Shown here piece by piece: positions 17,110 to 26,738 of a stretch of DNA of 43,824 nt; the first letter of the stretch is position 1; every line of letters starts with the position of its first letter. The stretch is from contig NZ_FOGB01000013.1 in NCBI RefSeq assembly GCF_900111095.1, positions 72,170 to 115,993 of the forward strand, read 5' to 3'. Source of the DNA: Amphritea atlantica (GTDB lineage: Bacteria > Pseudomonadota > Gammaproteobacteria > Pseudomonadales > Balneatricaceae). The notes below the pieces were generated by a model that saw only the letters and a program-made list of their open reading frames with translations, was not told where the DNA came from and searched no databases. The position numbers and the translations under genes are program-made.

Positions 17110-17985
17110 TCAGGGCTGCTGAATGCCAACAATAATCCAGTTAGCCTCAGTCCCATTCATATCCCGTTGCAGGTGCCAGATCTCACTGAACTCTGTGGTC
17201 TGATCACTATCCTCTTTCAGCCAGCCGTAAAAGTTGATTGATGCGATCACATGATCACCGTTATCGATAAAGTTTGCCAGTTCGGCCATGACGGAAACCA
17301 CTTCGGTTGTCTGATCAGCCGGTTGCTTTAGCCGCTCCTGTTTCAGAACATCGAGAACTTCTGCAGAAGTATAGGTGGCAATATCATCCCAGTCACTGTT
17401 ATCCCAGGCGTTCTGCAGATGACTGAAATGCCCTTTGGCCCCTTCCAGAAAGGCCTGTTCGTTAAACCACTGTGGCAGTTCTAACGCATCTGCTGCGAAA
17501 TTAAACCCGGACCCGGTCGCCGGAGAAATATCCTGATAGGCGGCTGTTGCTGATGGCTCCCGCTGCTGGGGTTGAGCCATCGCATCTGCGGGGCGCTGAT
17601 GACCTGCATACTGGGTTTGTGAACCTCCTTTCAGCGCCGAAAAGATCTTCACTGCGGCAAAGATCAATAATCCGATCAGCAGGATATCCATAAACTGAAT
17701 GCCATCAAAAGCACCACCGAAGAACAGTGCGCCGAGCAAACCACCCGCCAGAAGACCGCCCATCAGACCACCAAAGCCGCTGCGACGTGGCTGACCTGCT
17801 GCATTGGTTGTACTGCCCGTTGGCGCAGCTTTCTGCTGAGTCGGAGCCGCAGGCTGAACTCTCTTCGGCGTTGAATAGGATTTACCAAAACTGAAACCAC
17901 CACCAAAACGTTTTGCTTCGGCATCGGGTACTAGCAGACCAAAACCGATAATCAGTGCAAATAATGAGACCAACAGGGTACGCAT
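17110..17985 (-). CDS. Tim44-like domain membrane protein
   Basis: A 291-residue protein. A signal-like hydrophobic N-terminus (about 4-20) ends near DAEAKRFGGGFSFGKS. A glycine-rich, strongly hydrophobic segment follows (about 70-118, two probable helices). Residues from about 170 to 290 resemble the bacterial Tim44-like domain, with the QAFLEGAKGHFSHLQNAWDN opening and the closing WHLQRDMNGTEANWIIVGIQ. Bacterial members are annotated as Tim44 domain proteins without a proven transport role. AGGAG lies five bases before the ATG. It is a single-gene unit. Confidence 0.82.
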   Translation of the reverse strand: MRTLLVSLFALIIGFGLLVPDAEAKRFGGGFSFGKSYSTPKRVQPAAPTQQKAAPTGSTTNAAGQPRRSGFGGLMGGLLAGGLLGALFFGGAFDGIQFMDILLIGLLIFAAVKIFSALKGGSQTQYAGHQRPADAMAQPQQREPSATAAYQDISPATGSGFNFAADALELPQWFNEQAFLEGAKGHFSHLQNAWDNSDWDDIATYTSAEVLDVLKQERLKQPADQTTEVVSVMAELANFIDNGDHVIASINFYGWLKEDSDQTTEFSEIWHLQRDMNGTEANWIIVGIQQP

Positions 17986-18030
17986 AGAAACTCCTAGAAC
18001 TGTATTTCAGCCATTCAGCGGTACAGATGA

Positions 18031-18930
18031 TTATGCTGATGACTTTTTATCGTTATGGTTGCGACCGGCAAGGATCGCCAGATAGATGCCGCTGAATATT
18101 AGCCCCATCCCTATAAAATGGAAAGGTTCCACCGCCTCATTGAGGAAGATAACCGAAAGAATCAGGCCAAACAGCGGCATCAGGTGGATAAACAGTCCGG
18201 CCTTAGCCGGCCCCAGCTCCGCCACCCCCCGGTTCCAGAAGATGTAGGAAAGAATCGACGGACAGATCGCCATATAGACGATCGCTGACAGGGTCTGCGG
18301 ACTCCATTGTGGACGCGCTCCGGCGAGATATTCCCACAGCATAAAAGGAAACAACACCACGACGCCCACCACCACGGTAAAACCGAAAAAGGTAAAACCA
18401 TCCAGCTCAACCGGTTTCAGTCGCAACATCACCGAGTAAGCGGACCAGCTCAGCACCGCGGCTAAAATCCACAGATCACCGCGGTTAAACGACAGGGTCA
18501 TCAGAATCTCCGGATCCCCCTTGGCCACCAGCATCAATACCCCGGTCAGCGAGATAATGACCCCCAGCCACTGCCGGCGAACCACGGTTTCCCCAAGAAA
18601 CAGCGAGGTAAACACCAGAATGATAATAGGCACCGCCGACTGCATCAGCGTCGCATTGGTCGCCTGGGTAGTCTGTACGCCAAGATAGATAAAGGAGTTA
18701 AAGCAGACCACGCTGAGTACCGATAACAGGATTAATATGGGCAGATGTTGCCGGATCAGGAGCCATTTGCGCAGTATGCGTGGCAGCACAAAGGGCAGGA
18801 TGATCAGCAACGCCAGCCCCCAGCGCATAAATGACATGGTCAGAGGGGGAAAATCAGCATGAATGCCCCGGGCAGTAACAAAGTTACCCGCCCAGAACAG
18901 GACTGTCAGGGTCAATAGAAAATAGGGCAT
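18031..18930 (-). CDS. EamA/DMT-family transporter
   Basis: A 299-residue inner-membrane protein with about ten hydrophobic helices arranged as two EamA repeats of about 145 residues. The first repeat begins LTVLFWAGNFVTARGIH and the second WILAAVLSWSAYSVML, both typical of drug/metabolite transporters. The short basic tail AGRNHNDKKSS is cytoplasmic. Its ATG overlaps the stop codon of the upstream channel gene in a TGATG arrangement, so the two are translationally coupled. The substrate cannot be predicted; amino-acid or metabolite efflux is common in the family. Confidence 0.88.
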   Translation of the reverse strand: MPYFLLTLTVLFWAGNFVTARGIHADFPPLTMSFMRWGLALLIILPFVLPRILRKWLLIRQHLPILILLSVLSVVCFNSFIYLGVQTTQATNATLMQSAVPIIILVFTSLFLGETVVRRQWLGVIISLTGVLMLVAKGDPEILMTLSFNRGDLWILAAVLSWSAYSVMLRLKPVELDGFTFFGFTVVVGVVVLFPFMLWEYLAGARPQWSPQTLSAIVYMAICPSILSYIFWNRGVAELGPAKAGLFIHLMPLFGLILSVIFLNEAVEPFHFIGMGLIFSGIYLAILAGRNHNDKKSSA

Positions 18931-20618
18931 CAGATTCGCTTCAACAATTTGGCCAGCAGGTTATGACTCGGTTCTTCGCCGGTCTGAAGATAGTAAAGAA
19001 TATTGTAATTATTGATACTCCAGCTCATCTGATTGCTGGCTTCCGCCAGACCACAAAAGAGTATCTCATCCCCCTCTTCCAGCTCAGTCAACTCACCCGG
19101 TAACAGTTTAAGATCGCCATTGCGGCGAAACATCAGCGGAAAACAGGGCAACTGATCCTTACGATGGCGCGGATCTTTCATCAGGTTGCTCAGCTTAACG
19201 CCAACCCCCTCAGCCGAGAGTGTGGTAATTGCCGGGGTTGTCTCCGGACTCACGGTAATAGACCAGCTATCCAGCTCTCTGTCAGAGGCGATACTACTCA
19301 TCCGGTTAAGCAGGGTATGTGACCAGACATCATCCTGCAACTGCATCTGTTCGATAAAAACCGGCAGTAACGGCGTTTTCAGTTTCGCCAGAATCCGGTT
19401 GGCGATGATCTTGCCGGGCTCCATAATGAAGTCAGCCTTGGAGTTCTTATACACCAGCATATTGGTACTGAGATTCTGACGAACCACCGTCACCAGCTTT
19501 GGATTTAACTCTTTTGCGGTCATAATAATCGACAGATTATCGGCATCGTTATCGGTGCCTGCAACAATACCTACCGCGTCCTGAATACCCGCCAGCTCCA
19601 GGGTCTGCGCTTCTGTGCCCAGCCCGACCACGGTGTTATTAAAACTCTTCAGCTGTAAGGGATCATCATCCAGCAGGATAAGCTCCACATCATGTTTGGC
19701 AAACTCCCGCGTCAACGCCTTACCGAAACGACCCAGGCCGCAAATGATCCAGCGGCCACTGGTTTTCTTGTAAGCACTGGACAGTGGCCGATGATAGGGA
19801 TTAACCAGCCAGTCATAGACCAGATGGGTATAGGGAGCATGGGCAGCCAGAGAGAGGTACTCAGCATAGTCCCTGAACGGATCGACAATATAGTCGGTGC
19901 CAAAAGAGGCCAGATTACGGGCATTCACTTCAGACTCTGTGCGGCTCACCACCAGCCGGCCCGGTGCCAGCAGTTTGCTGGCGATTGAGATAGACAGATT
20001 AACGTTATCATCATTGGTCAGCGCCAAAACCCCGATACAGCTGGAATGTTGCAACCCCGCATCATCCAGCACCTCAGGCAGAGAAGCATCGGCACACAGC
20101 CCGGGGACACGCAGTACTAGCCCGTCAACTTCCAGTTCATCGATGCGTTCCTGTTCGATATCGATCACCACCGAACGGATACCCCGATTACAGAGTTTTT
20201 TGATAATGGCACTGCCGGTGATGCCATAACCACAGATCAGATAAAATGGTTCATTAAAGTTTCTGACCTCTTTGGCGAAGGCCCGGCGGCGGAGCATACG
20301 GCCAAACATCGGTTCCTGAAACAGCGCCAGTAGTGAACCGATACTGTACAACCACGCAATCACCGTGCCGTAGATCGACACCAGAGTCCAGGCCCGCTGA
20401 GCCGAGGTAAAGGCATAGGGGATCTCGCCAAAACCGATGGTCGAGCCCATAAAACTGACGAAGTAGATGGCATGGAAAAAATCCATATGCCAGACGTTGC
20501 CCTGATCATCCTGACCGGGAATCATGACAAATCCCAGAGTTGCCAGCGAGTAGATAGAGATCAGGGTGATCAGGGGATGTCGCAGGCGGCGCAACATCAC
20601 ATAGAAGATATCGTTCAT
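18930..20618 (-). CDS. Potassium channel-like protein with two RCK (TrkA-N) domains
   Basis: A 562-residue protein with an N-terminal pore module: helix 14-34, a re-entrant loop with selectivity-filter-like TIGFG (60-64) and helix 78-100. Two RCK domains follow. The first opens with FYLICGYGITGSA near residue 125, the second with WIICGLGRFGKA near residue 290; both keep the GxGxxG nucleotide-binding pattern. The C-terminal part resembles TrkA-C domains (GELTELEEGDEILFCG). Channels of this kind gate on nucleotides or calcium; ligand unknown. It lies 12 bases downstream of a small membrane protein gene and overlaps the EamA transporter gene by one base, forming a three-gene operon. Confidence 0.88.
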   Translation of the reverse strand: MNDIFYVMLRRLRHPLITLISIYSLATLGFVMIPGQDDQGNVWHMDFFHAIYFVSFMGSTIGFGEIPYAFTSAQRAWTLVSIYGTVIAWLYSIGSLLALFQEPMFGRMLRRRAFAKEVRNFNEPFYLICGYGITGSAIIKKLCNRGIRSVVIDIEQERIDELEVDGLVLRVPGLCADASLPEVLDDAGLQHSSCIGVLALTNDDNVNLSISIASKLLAPGRLVVSRTESEVNARNLASFGTDYIVDPFRDYAEYLSLAAHAPYTHLVYDWLVNPYHRPLSSAYKKTSGRWIICGLGRFGKALTREFAKHDVELILLDDDPLQLKSFNNTVVGLGTEAQTLELAGIQDAVGIVAGTDNDADNLSIIMTAKELNPKLVTVVRQNLSTNMLVYKNSKADFIMEPGKIIANRILAKLKTPLLPVFIEQMQLQDDVWSHTLLNRMSSIASDRELDSWSITVSPETTPAITTLSAEGVGVKLSNLMKDPRHRKDQLPCFPLMFRRNGDLKLLPGELTELEEGDEILFCGLAEASNQMSWSINNYNILYYLQTGEEPSHNLLAKLLKRI

Positions 20619-20630
20619 AACGAAGCGCTC

Positions 20631-21014
20631 TTAACGGCGCACAACGATTGTCTCGACCATCAGCAGAATCACCGACACAATATTCGCCAGCAACGCACCT
20701 CCGGACATCGAGATCACACTGCTGAACATCTCTGTGGTGACACCGACATCTGACAGCTGGGCGCCATAACCCCAGATCAGCGCAGCAATCACCAGCTGCA
20801 GGTCTGCCACCAGGCTGGTTGCCATCATCAGTGCACCCAGATGTGTGCGGTCACCGAACTTAAGCACCGTGCAGATCATACTCACGACGATGGCAGCAAA
20901 AAACTCATAGACATTATGGTGTGCAGGATCATCTATCTCGCCGATGAAAAAGCCAAAGTTCATGGTTAAGGCCAGCACAATAAAGAAAGCGTAAATCACC
21001 TTTTCGCGATTCAT
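20631..21014 (-). CDS. Small four-helix membrane protein (possibly DUF6394)
   Basis: A protein of about 127 residues with four hydrophobic helices: AFFIVLALTMNFGFFIG, FFAAIVVSMICTVL, a third around LVADLQLVIAALIWGYG, and a last helix LLANIVSVILLMVETIV. It resembles a small family of gammaproteobacterial membrane proteins found next to potassium-channel genes, possibly DUF6394; I hold that name with low confidence. The start is uncertain: ATG 21014, ATG 21023 and TTG 21032 are all in frame. The gene is 12 bases upstream of the channel gene, suggesting an accessory role (inference). Confidence 0.7.
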   Translation of the reverse strand: MNREKVIYAFFIVLALTMNFGFFIGEIDDPAHHNVYEFFAAIVVSMICTVLKFGDRTHLGALMMATSLVADLQLVIAALIWGYGAQLSDVGVTTEMFSSVISMSGGALLANIVSVILLMVETIVVRR

Positions 21015-21103
21015 AGAATCCATCCCACCCAAAAAGTTATAACAACAAAAGTTTGCTGCAACTGATTGTAAAGCATACGAGAATAATAAAGAAACAATCG
21101 AAC

Positions 21104-21346
21104 CTACGGTAAAACTTCTGGTCCAATATCCCAGATTGCCTGATCACCCAGAATAACGCTATAGCAGTAAGGCTTAAACTGATGTCCAACGACCAACATA
21201 ACCATCACAATAATCCGCTGATCATGACAACTGGGCGAGTCCTGCGGCGTTTCCCGCAGGCTGATAAACAGGCAAGGCAATGTTAATCGCTGTAAAGTCC
21301 CCCTGAAGACAATCCTTTTTGAATGAATTAATCTGAGTTCCATCAT
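21104..21346 (-). CDS. Doubtful small ORF, hypothetical protein
   Basis: An 80-residue open frame on the minus strand that fills a 330-base gap. Codon use is similar to real genes nearby in its second half (RIIVMVMLVVGHQFKPYCYSV), but the ribosome site is poor: AGG touches the ATG. No family is recognised. It may be a real small gene or the non-coding upstream region of the divergently oriented protease gene. I see no other gene in this gap. Confidence 0.3.
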   Translation of the reverse strand: MMELRLIHSKRIVFRGTLQRLTLPCLFISLRETPQDSPSCHDQRIIVMVMLVVGHQFKPYCYSVILGDQAIWDIGPEVLP

Positions 21347-21362
21347 CCTGAGGTTTGAGTGA

Positions 21363-24206
21363 ATGCACCCTATGCTGACTAAGAAGACGTTCTGTTACAC
21401 ACTGTTTCTGCTGCTGTTTTTCACCACAAAAGCGGTGTCAGCCGCGGTTATAAAAAGCCCCACCGATGATCGCGACTATCTTGCATTTACACTCCCCAAT
21501 CAGATGAAGGTGCTGGTTATCTCAGACCCCACTACCGATAAGGCCGCCGCGTCGGTGGATGTCAATGTCGGCTCCAATGCCAACCCGGAAAACCGTCTTG
21601 GTCTGGCCCATTTCCTCGAGCACATGCTGTTTCTGGGCACGAAAAAGTACCCAGAAGCGGATAGTTACCAGCAATACATCAGCAATAATGGCGGCAACCA
21701 TAACGCCTTTACTGCGTTCGAAAACACCAACTATTTTTTCGATATTCAAGCAGACAAACTGGCGCCGGCACTGGACCGTTTCTCGCGTTTTTTTATCGAA
21801 CCGCTGTTTACTGAAAAGTATGTTGACCGGGAACGCCATGCCGTCAATTCAGAGTATCAGTCGAAGCTGAGAGATGATGGCCGCCGGGGTTTCTCTGCCG
21901 GTAAACATGTGCTGAATCCCGCACACAGTATGAGTCGTTTTGCCGTGGGCAGTCTCGAAACCCTGTCTAATGATGACGGTAAGTTAAGAGATGACCTGAT
22001 TGCGTTTTATCAGCGCTACTACTCAGCCAACCTGATGTCTCTGGTCGTCCTGGGCAAAGAACCGGTGGCACAGCTGAAACGTCTGGTTGAAGAGAAGTTT
22101 TCTGCGGTAGAAAACCGTCAGGCCAAACCCTTTATTTCACCGGTGCCGCTGTACCGCGATCTGCCGGAACAACAAAACATCAAAACCCTGCAAGACCTTC
22201 AGCAGCTGACCCTCACCTTTCCGATTCAGGCAACCCGGGACTACTATCGCGAAAAACCTGCCCAGTATATCGCATCGATGCTGGGCTATGAGGGCAAGGG
22301 CAGCCTGCTCGCTACCCTGAAGAACAAAGGCTGGGCAAACGGACTCGGCGCTTACCGTGGTAACGATCTGCCCGACCAGTCCTCGATTGAGCTGTCGATA
22401 TCGCTCACCGATGAGGGGCTCAAACACTCTGATCAGGTAATCGAAACCACTTTCGCGGCCATTCGCCTGCTGCAACAAAAAGGGGTTTCTGAAGCGCTGT
22501 ACCAGGAGGAGCAGAAGATCAGTCGTATCGGTTTCCGCTTCAAAGAGAAATCAGAACCGATTCATGAGGTAGCCCGGCTCTCCCATAACCTGCAACTTTA
22601 TCCGGCCGATTCTGTTATCAGCGCCGATTATCTGATGGAGCGCTTCGAACCGGAGCTGATCAACAATATTCTTGAGCAGATGACTCCCGACAACCTGCTG
22701 GTTACCCTGCAGGCCAAAACAGTGGAAACCGATCAGAAAGACCCCTGGTTCCAGGCCGGGTATAGTGTTAAGCCGATCAGTCAAGAACGGTTGCAAAAGT
22801 GGGCCCATCCGGCGACAGATCCCACATTACAGGTACGTCAGCTTAACCCCTTTATCGCTGACCAGTTTGACATAAAACCGGTGGCACATCCGCAACAAAA
22901 GCCGGAACTTATTCTGCAACAGGGTGGATACTCTCTCTGGCATAAGCAGGATCAGATCTTCAGACTGCCCAAAGCGGACTTCTTTTTCTCGGTTATCTCA
23001 GACCAGGCCAACCGTACTGCGGAGAACGCAGTGATGACAGCCCTCTACACCAAACTGGTCAGTGATCAGCTGAATGAAACTCTCTACGATGCCTCGCTGG
23101 CCGGACTGGATACCCGCATCTACCCTCATATGCGAGGCCTGAGCGTAAGAATCTCTGGCTATGATGATAAACAGCAACAGCTGCTAACCCAGGTAGTCAA
23201 CGCACTACAACAGGCACAATTCACCCAGAGTCGCTTCGCCAGAATCAAAGAGAACTACGCTCAGGAGCTGGAAAACAGCCGCCGGGATAAGCCGTTTAAT
23301 CAAACGATCGGGGAGGTTTATAACCTGTTATTACAGAGCTGGAACGCAGATAAAAAACTCGCCGCATTAAAGTCGGTCACCCTTGAACAGCTACAGTCCT
23401 TCATACCTCAGCTACTAAACAGAGTCGAAGTTCGCATGCTGGCCCATGGCAACCTGACCCGGACTGAAGCGCTGGCAATGGCGCAAACGGTCGAGACAGC
23501 CCTGCCCGCTGCACAGATAAATGCCAACAGTCATACTCTGCCGGTTATTATGCTGCCCAAGGATTCCGAATTGACTCAGACCCTGCCGTTGGAGCATAAC
23601 GACTCAGCAATCAGTGTCTATTTTCAGGGTGATAACAGTGAAACCAAAACCCGCGCTGAGTATATTCTGCTGAGCGAGATTCTCTCGACGCCGTTTTACA
23701 GCAGTCTGCGCACCGAGCAACAACTGGGTTATGTGGTCTTCGCAACCGCACTGCCGATGCGTAAAGCCCCAGGATTAGCATTTGTGATTCAGTCTCCTAA
23801 CACTAATCCAGTTGGGTTGGAAACCCAGATCAACACATTCATCGAGCACATGACAGGCACCCTGAAAGCGATGAATAAACAGCAGCTGGACAGTTTTAAG
23901 AGCAGCGTTATCTCCCGGATTAACCAGAAAGAGAATCGCATGGGTGAACTGAGCGAACGCTACTGGCAGGAGATCGACCGTGGCGATACCAACTTTGACA
24001 GCCGGGAAAAGCTGGTCACCGCCGTCAGAGAATTATCGCTCGATGATCTGCTCAGATGTTATACCCAGTTGCCCGAACGCCGTCTGACCGTCCGTTCCTT
24101 CGGTGAGCAACATCGTGATCAGGTGGATAAAAAAGCGCTGCAGCAGAACTGCGAACCGGAGATTGCGCGTTTAAAAGTTGAGGGTCAGTTTGTGCCGGAA
24201 GCCTGA
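21363..24206 (+). CDS. M16 family zinc metalloprotease (pitrilysin/insulinase-like)
   Basis: A 947-residue protein with a signal peptide (hydrophobic core FCYTLFLLLFF, likely cut near VSAA), so it is expected in the periplasm. The inverted zinc motif HFLEH is at 83-87 with catalytic Glu86, and the third ligand Glu164 lies in the RERHAVNSEYQ helix, as in pitrilysin. Four M16 half-domains are expected; the C-terminal half includes the conserved SSLRTEQQLGYVVF segment. The length is typical of protease III/insulysin (about 960). GAGG lies nine bases before the ATG. Such enzymes degrade small peptides and proteins under about 7 kDa. Its 3' end overlaps the convergent gene by 22 bases. Confidence 0.9.
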   Translation: MHPMLTKKTFCYTLFLLLFFTTKAVSAAVIKSPTDDRDYLAFTLPNQMKVLVISDPTTDKAAASVDVNVGSNANPENRLGLAHFLEHMLFLGTKKYPEADSYQQYISNNGGNHNAFTAFENTNYFFDIQADKLAPALDRFSRFFIEPLFTEKYVDRERHAVNSEYQSKLRDDGRRGFSAGKHVLNPAHSMSRFAVGSLETLSNDDGKLRDDLIAFYQRYYSANLMSLVVLGKEPVAQLKRLVEEKFSAVENRQAKPFISPVPLYRDLPEQQNIKTLQDLQQLTLTFPIQATRDYYREKPAQYIASMLGYEGKGSLLATLKNKGWANGLGAYRGNDLPDQSSIELSISLTDEGLKHSDQVIETTFAAIRLLQQKGVSEALYQEEQKISRIGFRFKEKSEPIHEVARLSHNLQLYPADSVISADYLMERFEPELINNILEQMTPDNLLVTLQAKTVETDQKDPWFQAGYSVKPISQERLQKWAHPATDPTLQVRQLNPFIADQFDIKPVAHPQQKPELILQQGGYSLWHKQDQIFRLPKADFFFSVISDQANRTAENAVMTALYTKLVSDQLNETLYDASLAGLDTRIYPHMRGLSVRISGYDDKQQQLLTQVVNALQQAQFTQSRFARIKENYAQELENSRRDKPFNQTIGEVYNLLLQSWNADKKLAALKSVTLEQLQSFIPQLLNRVEVRMLAHGNLTRTEALAMAQTVETALPAAQINANSHTLPVIMLPKDSELTQTLPLEHNDSAISVYFQGDNSETKTRAEYILLSEILSTPFYSSLRTEQQLGYVVFATALPMRKAPGLAFVIQSPNTNPVGLETQINTFIEHMTGTLKAMNKQQLDSFKSSVISRINQKENRMGELSERYWQEIDRGDTNFDSREKLVTAVRELSLDDLLRCYTQLPERRLTVRSFGEQHRDQVDKKALQQNCEPEIARLKVEGQFVPEA

Positions 24207-24679
24207 ATCTGACGGTCGATCACCCTGTGTGAGCGGGGCTTGTTCTCTTTCGGAGCTTCAATCTCGATCCCCTCACACTGATCCAGGGTATCATCCAGGG
24301 TACACTGGATCTCCAGCTGATCACGGGCAATCTGCTCAAAAATGCGGTCCTCCCCTTTCAGGGGGGGCGCCTTCTTCTCCGCACTGACAACCCGCTCAAC
24401 AGGCGCAGGATCGCTATAAGGCACAACGGTGGGCGGCGGCAGCTGCCGCTCTGGAATCACATAGGGCTCAATCTCAGGCATCGGCTCACTGTCAACAAAG
24501 CCACGGCGTTTATTATCGTAAATAGTCTCCGGGTCGACGGGTGAATCGATATGTCCTGCCGGTTTAACCACCGCATAGGGGATCGGGTTGACCAGATCCT
24601 CTTTTCTGTCCGCCAGCACTGCACCACTGATCGCCAGGGCCATCAGTCCAGCAGTCACTGTGCAAACAGAATCTCTCAT
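24185..24679 (-). CDS. Small exported proline-rich protein of unknown function
   Basis: A 164-residue protein with a signal peptide (VTAGLMALAISGAVLA, likely cut before DRKED). The mature part is proline- and acid-rich, with PEIEPYVIPERQLPPPTVV in the centre and two cysteines near the end (CTLDDTLDQC) that could form a disulfide. No domain is recognised. Its ATG overlaps the sbcB stop in a TGATG arrangement, so it is translationally coupled to the exonuclease gene although the two act in different compartments. It overlaps the convergent protease gene by 22 bases at the 3' end. Confidence 0.68.
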   Translation of the reverse strand: MRDSVCTVTAGLMALAISGAVLADRKEDLVNPIPYAVVKPAGHIDSPVDPETIYDNKRRGFVDSEPMPEIEPYVIPERQLPPPTVVPYSDPAPVERVVSAEKKAPPLKGEDRIFEQIARDQLEIQCTLDDTLDQCEGIEIEAPKENKPRSHRVIDRQIQASGTN

Positions 24680-26139
24680 CAATACACCTCATCCATTGGA
24701 TAGATCGCCTCAGCGTAGAGCGCCAGTTCCTCAAGAATCCCCTTCTGAGATGGGTTCAGGTCTGGCTGCTGATACAGTTCGTTTAGTTTACTGAACAGCT
24801 CGGTCATGGTGAGATGACCGTTATTATCCGGCCCCAACAGGCGACGTCGGCGAAACTCTTCCCAGCGTCCCCGCTCCTCCTCACTCAGAGTAAACGGATA
24901 GTTCCGGGCCCGATAACGCAGAAACATCTCCTCCAGACGGCTATCCTGGAACGCCAGCTCAAGGCTTCCAAGCTGCTGCGGATCAGTGGTTCTGATCAGC
25001 TCCATACTCCTCTTATCGGCATCTCCGAAAAATCCGCCACTATAGAGCATATGATCAGGATCAAGGTCATCCTCAAAACCGGACTCTGAAAACACCTCTG
25101 CAAGTTTCTGTTTCAGATCAGGACTGTTGCGCAACATCGCCAGATGAGCGCGGCAGCTCTCTCCCGATATATTGAGACGTTCCGCCTCCACGGCTGTCAG
25201 CATCCCGGCGGGGGCGATCACCGGCGCCTTATTGGTGTGAATCTGCTTCACAGGGATGCGTTGCTCGCCCTCTGCCAGATCCTCAGCGCGGGTATAAAGC
25301 AACCGACGAACCTCACTGGCCGGAAGCTCAAGCAGTGGCGCCGGATCACAGCGCAGATCAAATGCCAGTACCGCATTCTTATTCACCGGATGGATCGCCA
25401 GGGGAGCAACGATAGCGGCATTCCCCCACTCTGCCGGATACATCGACGAGATATGCAGTACCGGTTTCATGGTCATCACATCCAGCATTCCCTGAATGGT
25501 GCGTTTATCCCGGTTATTCACCGCATACTGATACAGTTTTGGCTGACGTTCTCTGACCAGGCGAGCCATCGCGATAGTGGCATATACATCCGCTAAAGCA
25601 TCGTGGGCATTACCATGATCGATACCATTGGCTTTAGTCAGATCCTCCAGACGCATACTGAGGCGACCATCTTCATATTTAGGCCACTCAATACCCTCTG
25701 GCCGCAGCGCCCGGGTGAGTCGCAACATATCGATAATATCCCAGCGGGAACAGCCATTCTGGTACTCCCGGCCGTAGGGATCAAAGAAGTTACGATACAG
25801 GCTATAACGGGTTATCTCATCATCAAAACGGATACTGTTATAACCCACGCCGCAGGTGCCCGGCCGGGCTAGCTGCTCATGCACCAGCGCCATAAACTCG
25901 GCTTCGCAATAACCATCATGCAGCGCTTTCTGCGGCGTGATACCGGTAATCAGACAGGCTTCCGGGTGGGGCAAAAGATCCTCTGCGGGTTTGCAATAGA
26001 ACATTACCGGTTCGTCGATAATATTCAGCTCATCATCGGTGCGGATACCGGCAAACTGCAGCGGGCGGTCGCGCTTAGGGTCTGCACCGGAGGTTTCATA
26101 GTCATGCCAGAAAAAAGTTGTGTTTGAGGATGCCGCCAT
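24679..26139 (-). CDS. sbcB: Exodeoxyribonuclease I (SbcB)
   Basis: A 486-residue DEDDh 3'-5' exonuclease that degrades single-stranded DNA in recombination and mismatch repair. The catalytic residues are visible: D13 and E15 in WHDYETSG, D106 in NSIRFDDE, and H179/D184 in GNAHDALADVYA, all close to the E. coli numbering. The family's SH3-like and C-terminal helical regions follow, with PLAIHPVNKNAVLAFDL and FLRYRARNYP. It is upstream of, and overlaps by one base, a small exported protein gene. The upstream region contains a TATAAT-like palindrome that could serve either this gene or the divergent ychJ. Confidence 0.94.
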   Translation of the reverse strand: MAASSNTTFFWHDYETSGADPKRDRPLQFAGIRTDDELNIIDEPVMFYCKPAEDLLPHPEACLITGITPQKALHDGYCEAEFMALVHEQLARPGTCGVGYNSIRFDDEITRYSLYRNFFDPYGREYQNGCSRWDIIDMLRLTRALRPEGIEWPKYEDGRLSMRLEDLTKANGIDHGNAHDALADVYATIAMARLVRERQPKLYQYAVNNRDKRTIQGMLDVMTMKPVLHISSMYPAEWGNAAIVAPLAIHPVNKNAVLAFDLRCDPAPLLELPASEVRRLLYTRAEDLAEGEQRIPVKQIHTNKAPVIAPAGMLTAVEAERLNISGESCRAHLAMLRNSPDLKQKLAEVFSESGFEDDLDPDHMLYSGGFFGDADKRSMELIRTTDPQQLGSLELAFQDSRLEEMFLRYRARNYPFTLSEEERGRWEEFRRRRLLGPDNNGHLTMTELFSKLNELYQQPDLNPSQKGILEELALYAEAIYPMDEVY

Positions 26140-26272
26140 TCTATTCGCCTTAAAATCATCGGCCGTAAAACCAATGATATCTGTATGGTTATGCTTTTGA
26201 TCAATATGCTTAATTTTACAGCTCCCTATAATAGCCTATTCATATCTGAATTCTATCTAAGCCGGGGCCCTT

Positions 26273-26704
26273 ATGCTTCATGACCACAAAGATACCACGC
26301 TAGCCTGCCCTTGTGGCTCAAATAAGCCATTTTCGTTTTGCTGCGAACCAGCGATCGAGGGCCACAAACCCGCCCCGACTGCAGAAGCACTGATGCGTTC
26401 ACGCTACACCGCTTTTGTCCTGGGCGCCGTTGATTACCTGATTAAAACGACGCTGCAGGCGCACCGCCAGCCAGATGATGCCGCACTGATCGCAGAACAG
26501 ATAAAAGCTACCACCTGGACCGGGCTGAAAATTATCAGCACCGAAGCAGGTCAGGCAGACGATCAAAAGGGGGTGGTTGAGTTTATTGCGCATTTTGAAA
26601 CGGCAGAACAGATAGCCGACCTGCACGAAAGATCAAACTTCGAGAAACACGACAACCACTGGTATTACGTAGACGGAAAGGTTGAGATTCTACCCAAGGA
26701 ATAA
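26273..26704 (+). CDS. ychJ: YchJ family protein with SEC-C zinc motif
   Basis: A 143-residue protein of the YchJ family. The N-terminal SEC-C-type motif has C12, C14, C23 and C24 in CPCGSNKPFSFCC and probably binds zinc. The family segment PTAEALMRSRYTAFVLGAV follows, then an NTF2-like fold ending NHWYYVDGKVEI. E. coli YchJ has a second cysteine motif at the C-terminus that is absent here, as in many shorter members. Function unknown. GGGG lies a few bases before the ATG. It is divergent from sbcB. Confidence 0.85.
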   Translation: MLHDHKDTTLACPCGSNKPFSFCCEPAIEGHKPAPTAEALMRSRYTAFVLGAVDYLIKTTLQAHRQPDDAALIAEQIKATTWTGLKIISTEAGQADDQKGVVEFIAHFETAEQIADLHERSNFEKHDNHWYYVDGKVEILPKE

Positions 26705-26738
26705 ATAAATTATCCCCTCATAAGCCACTGTAAAGCCC

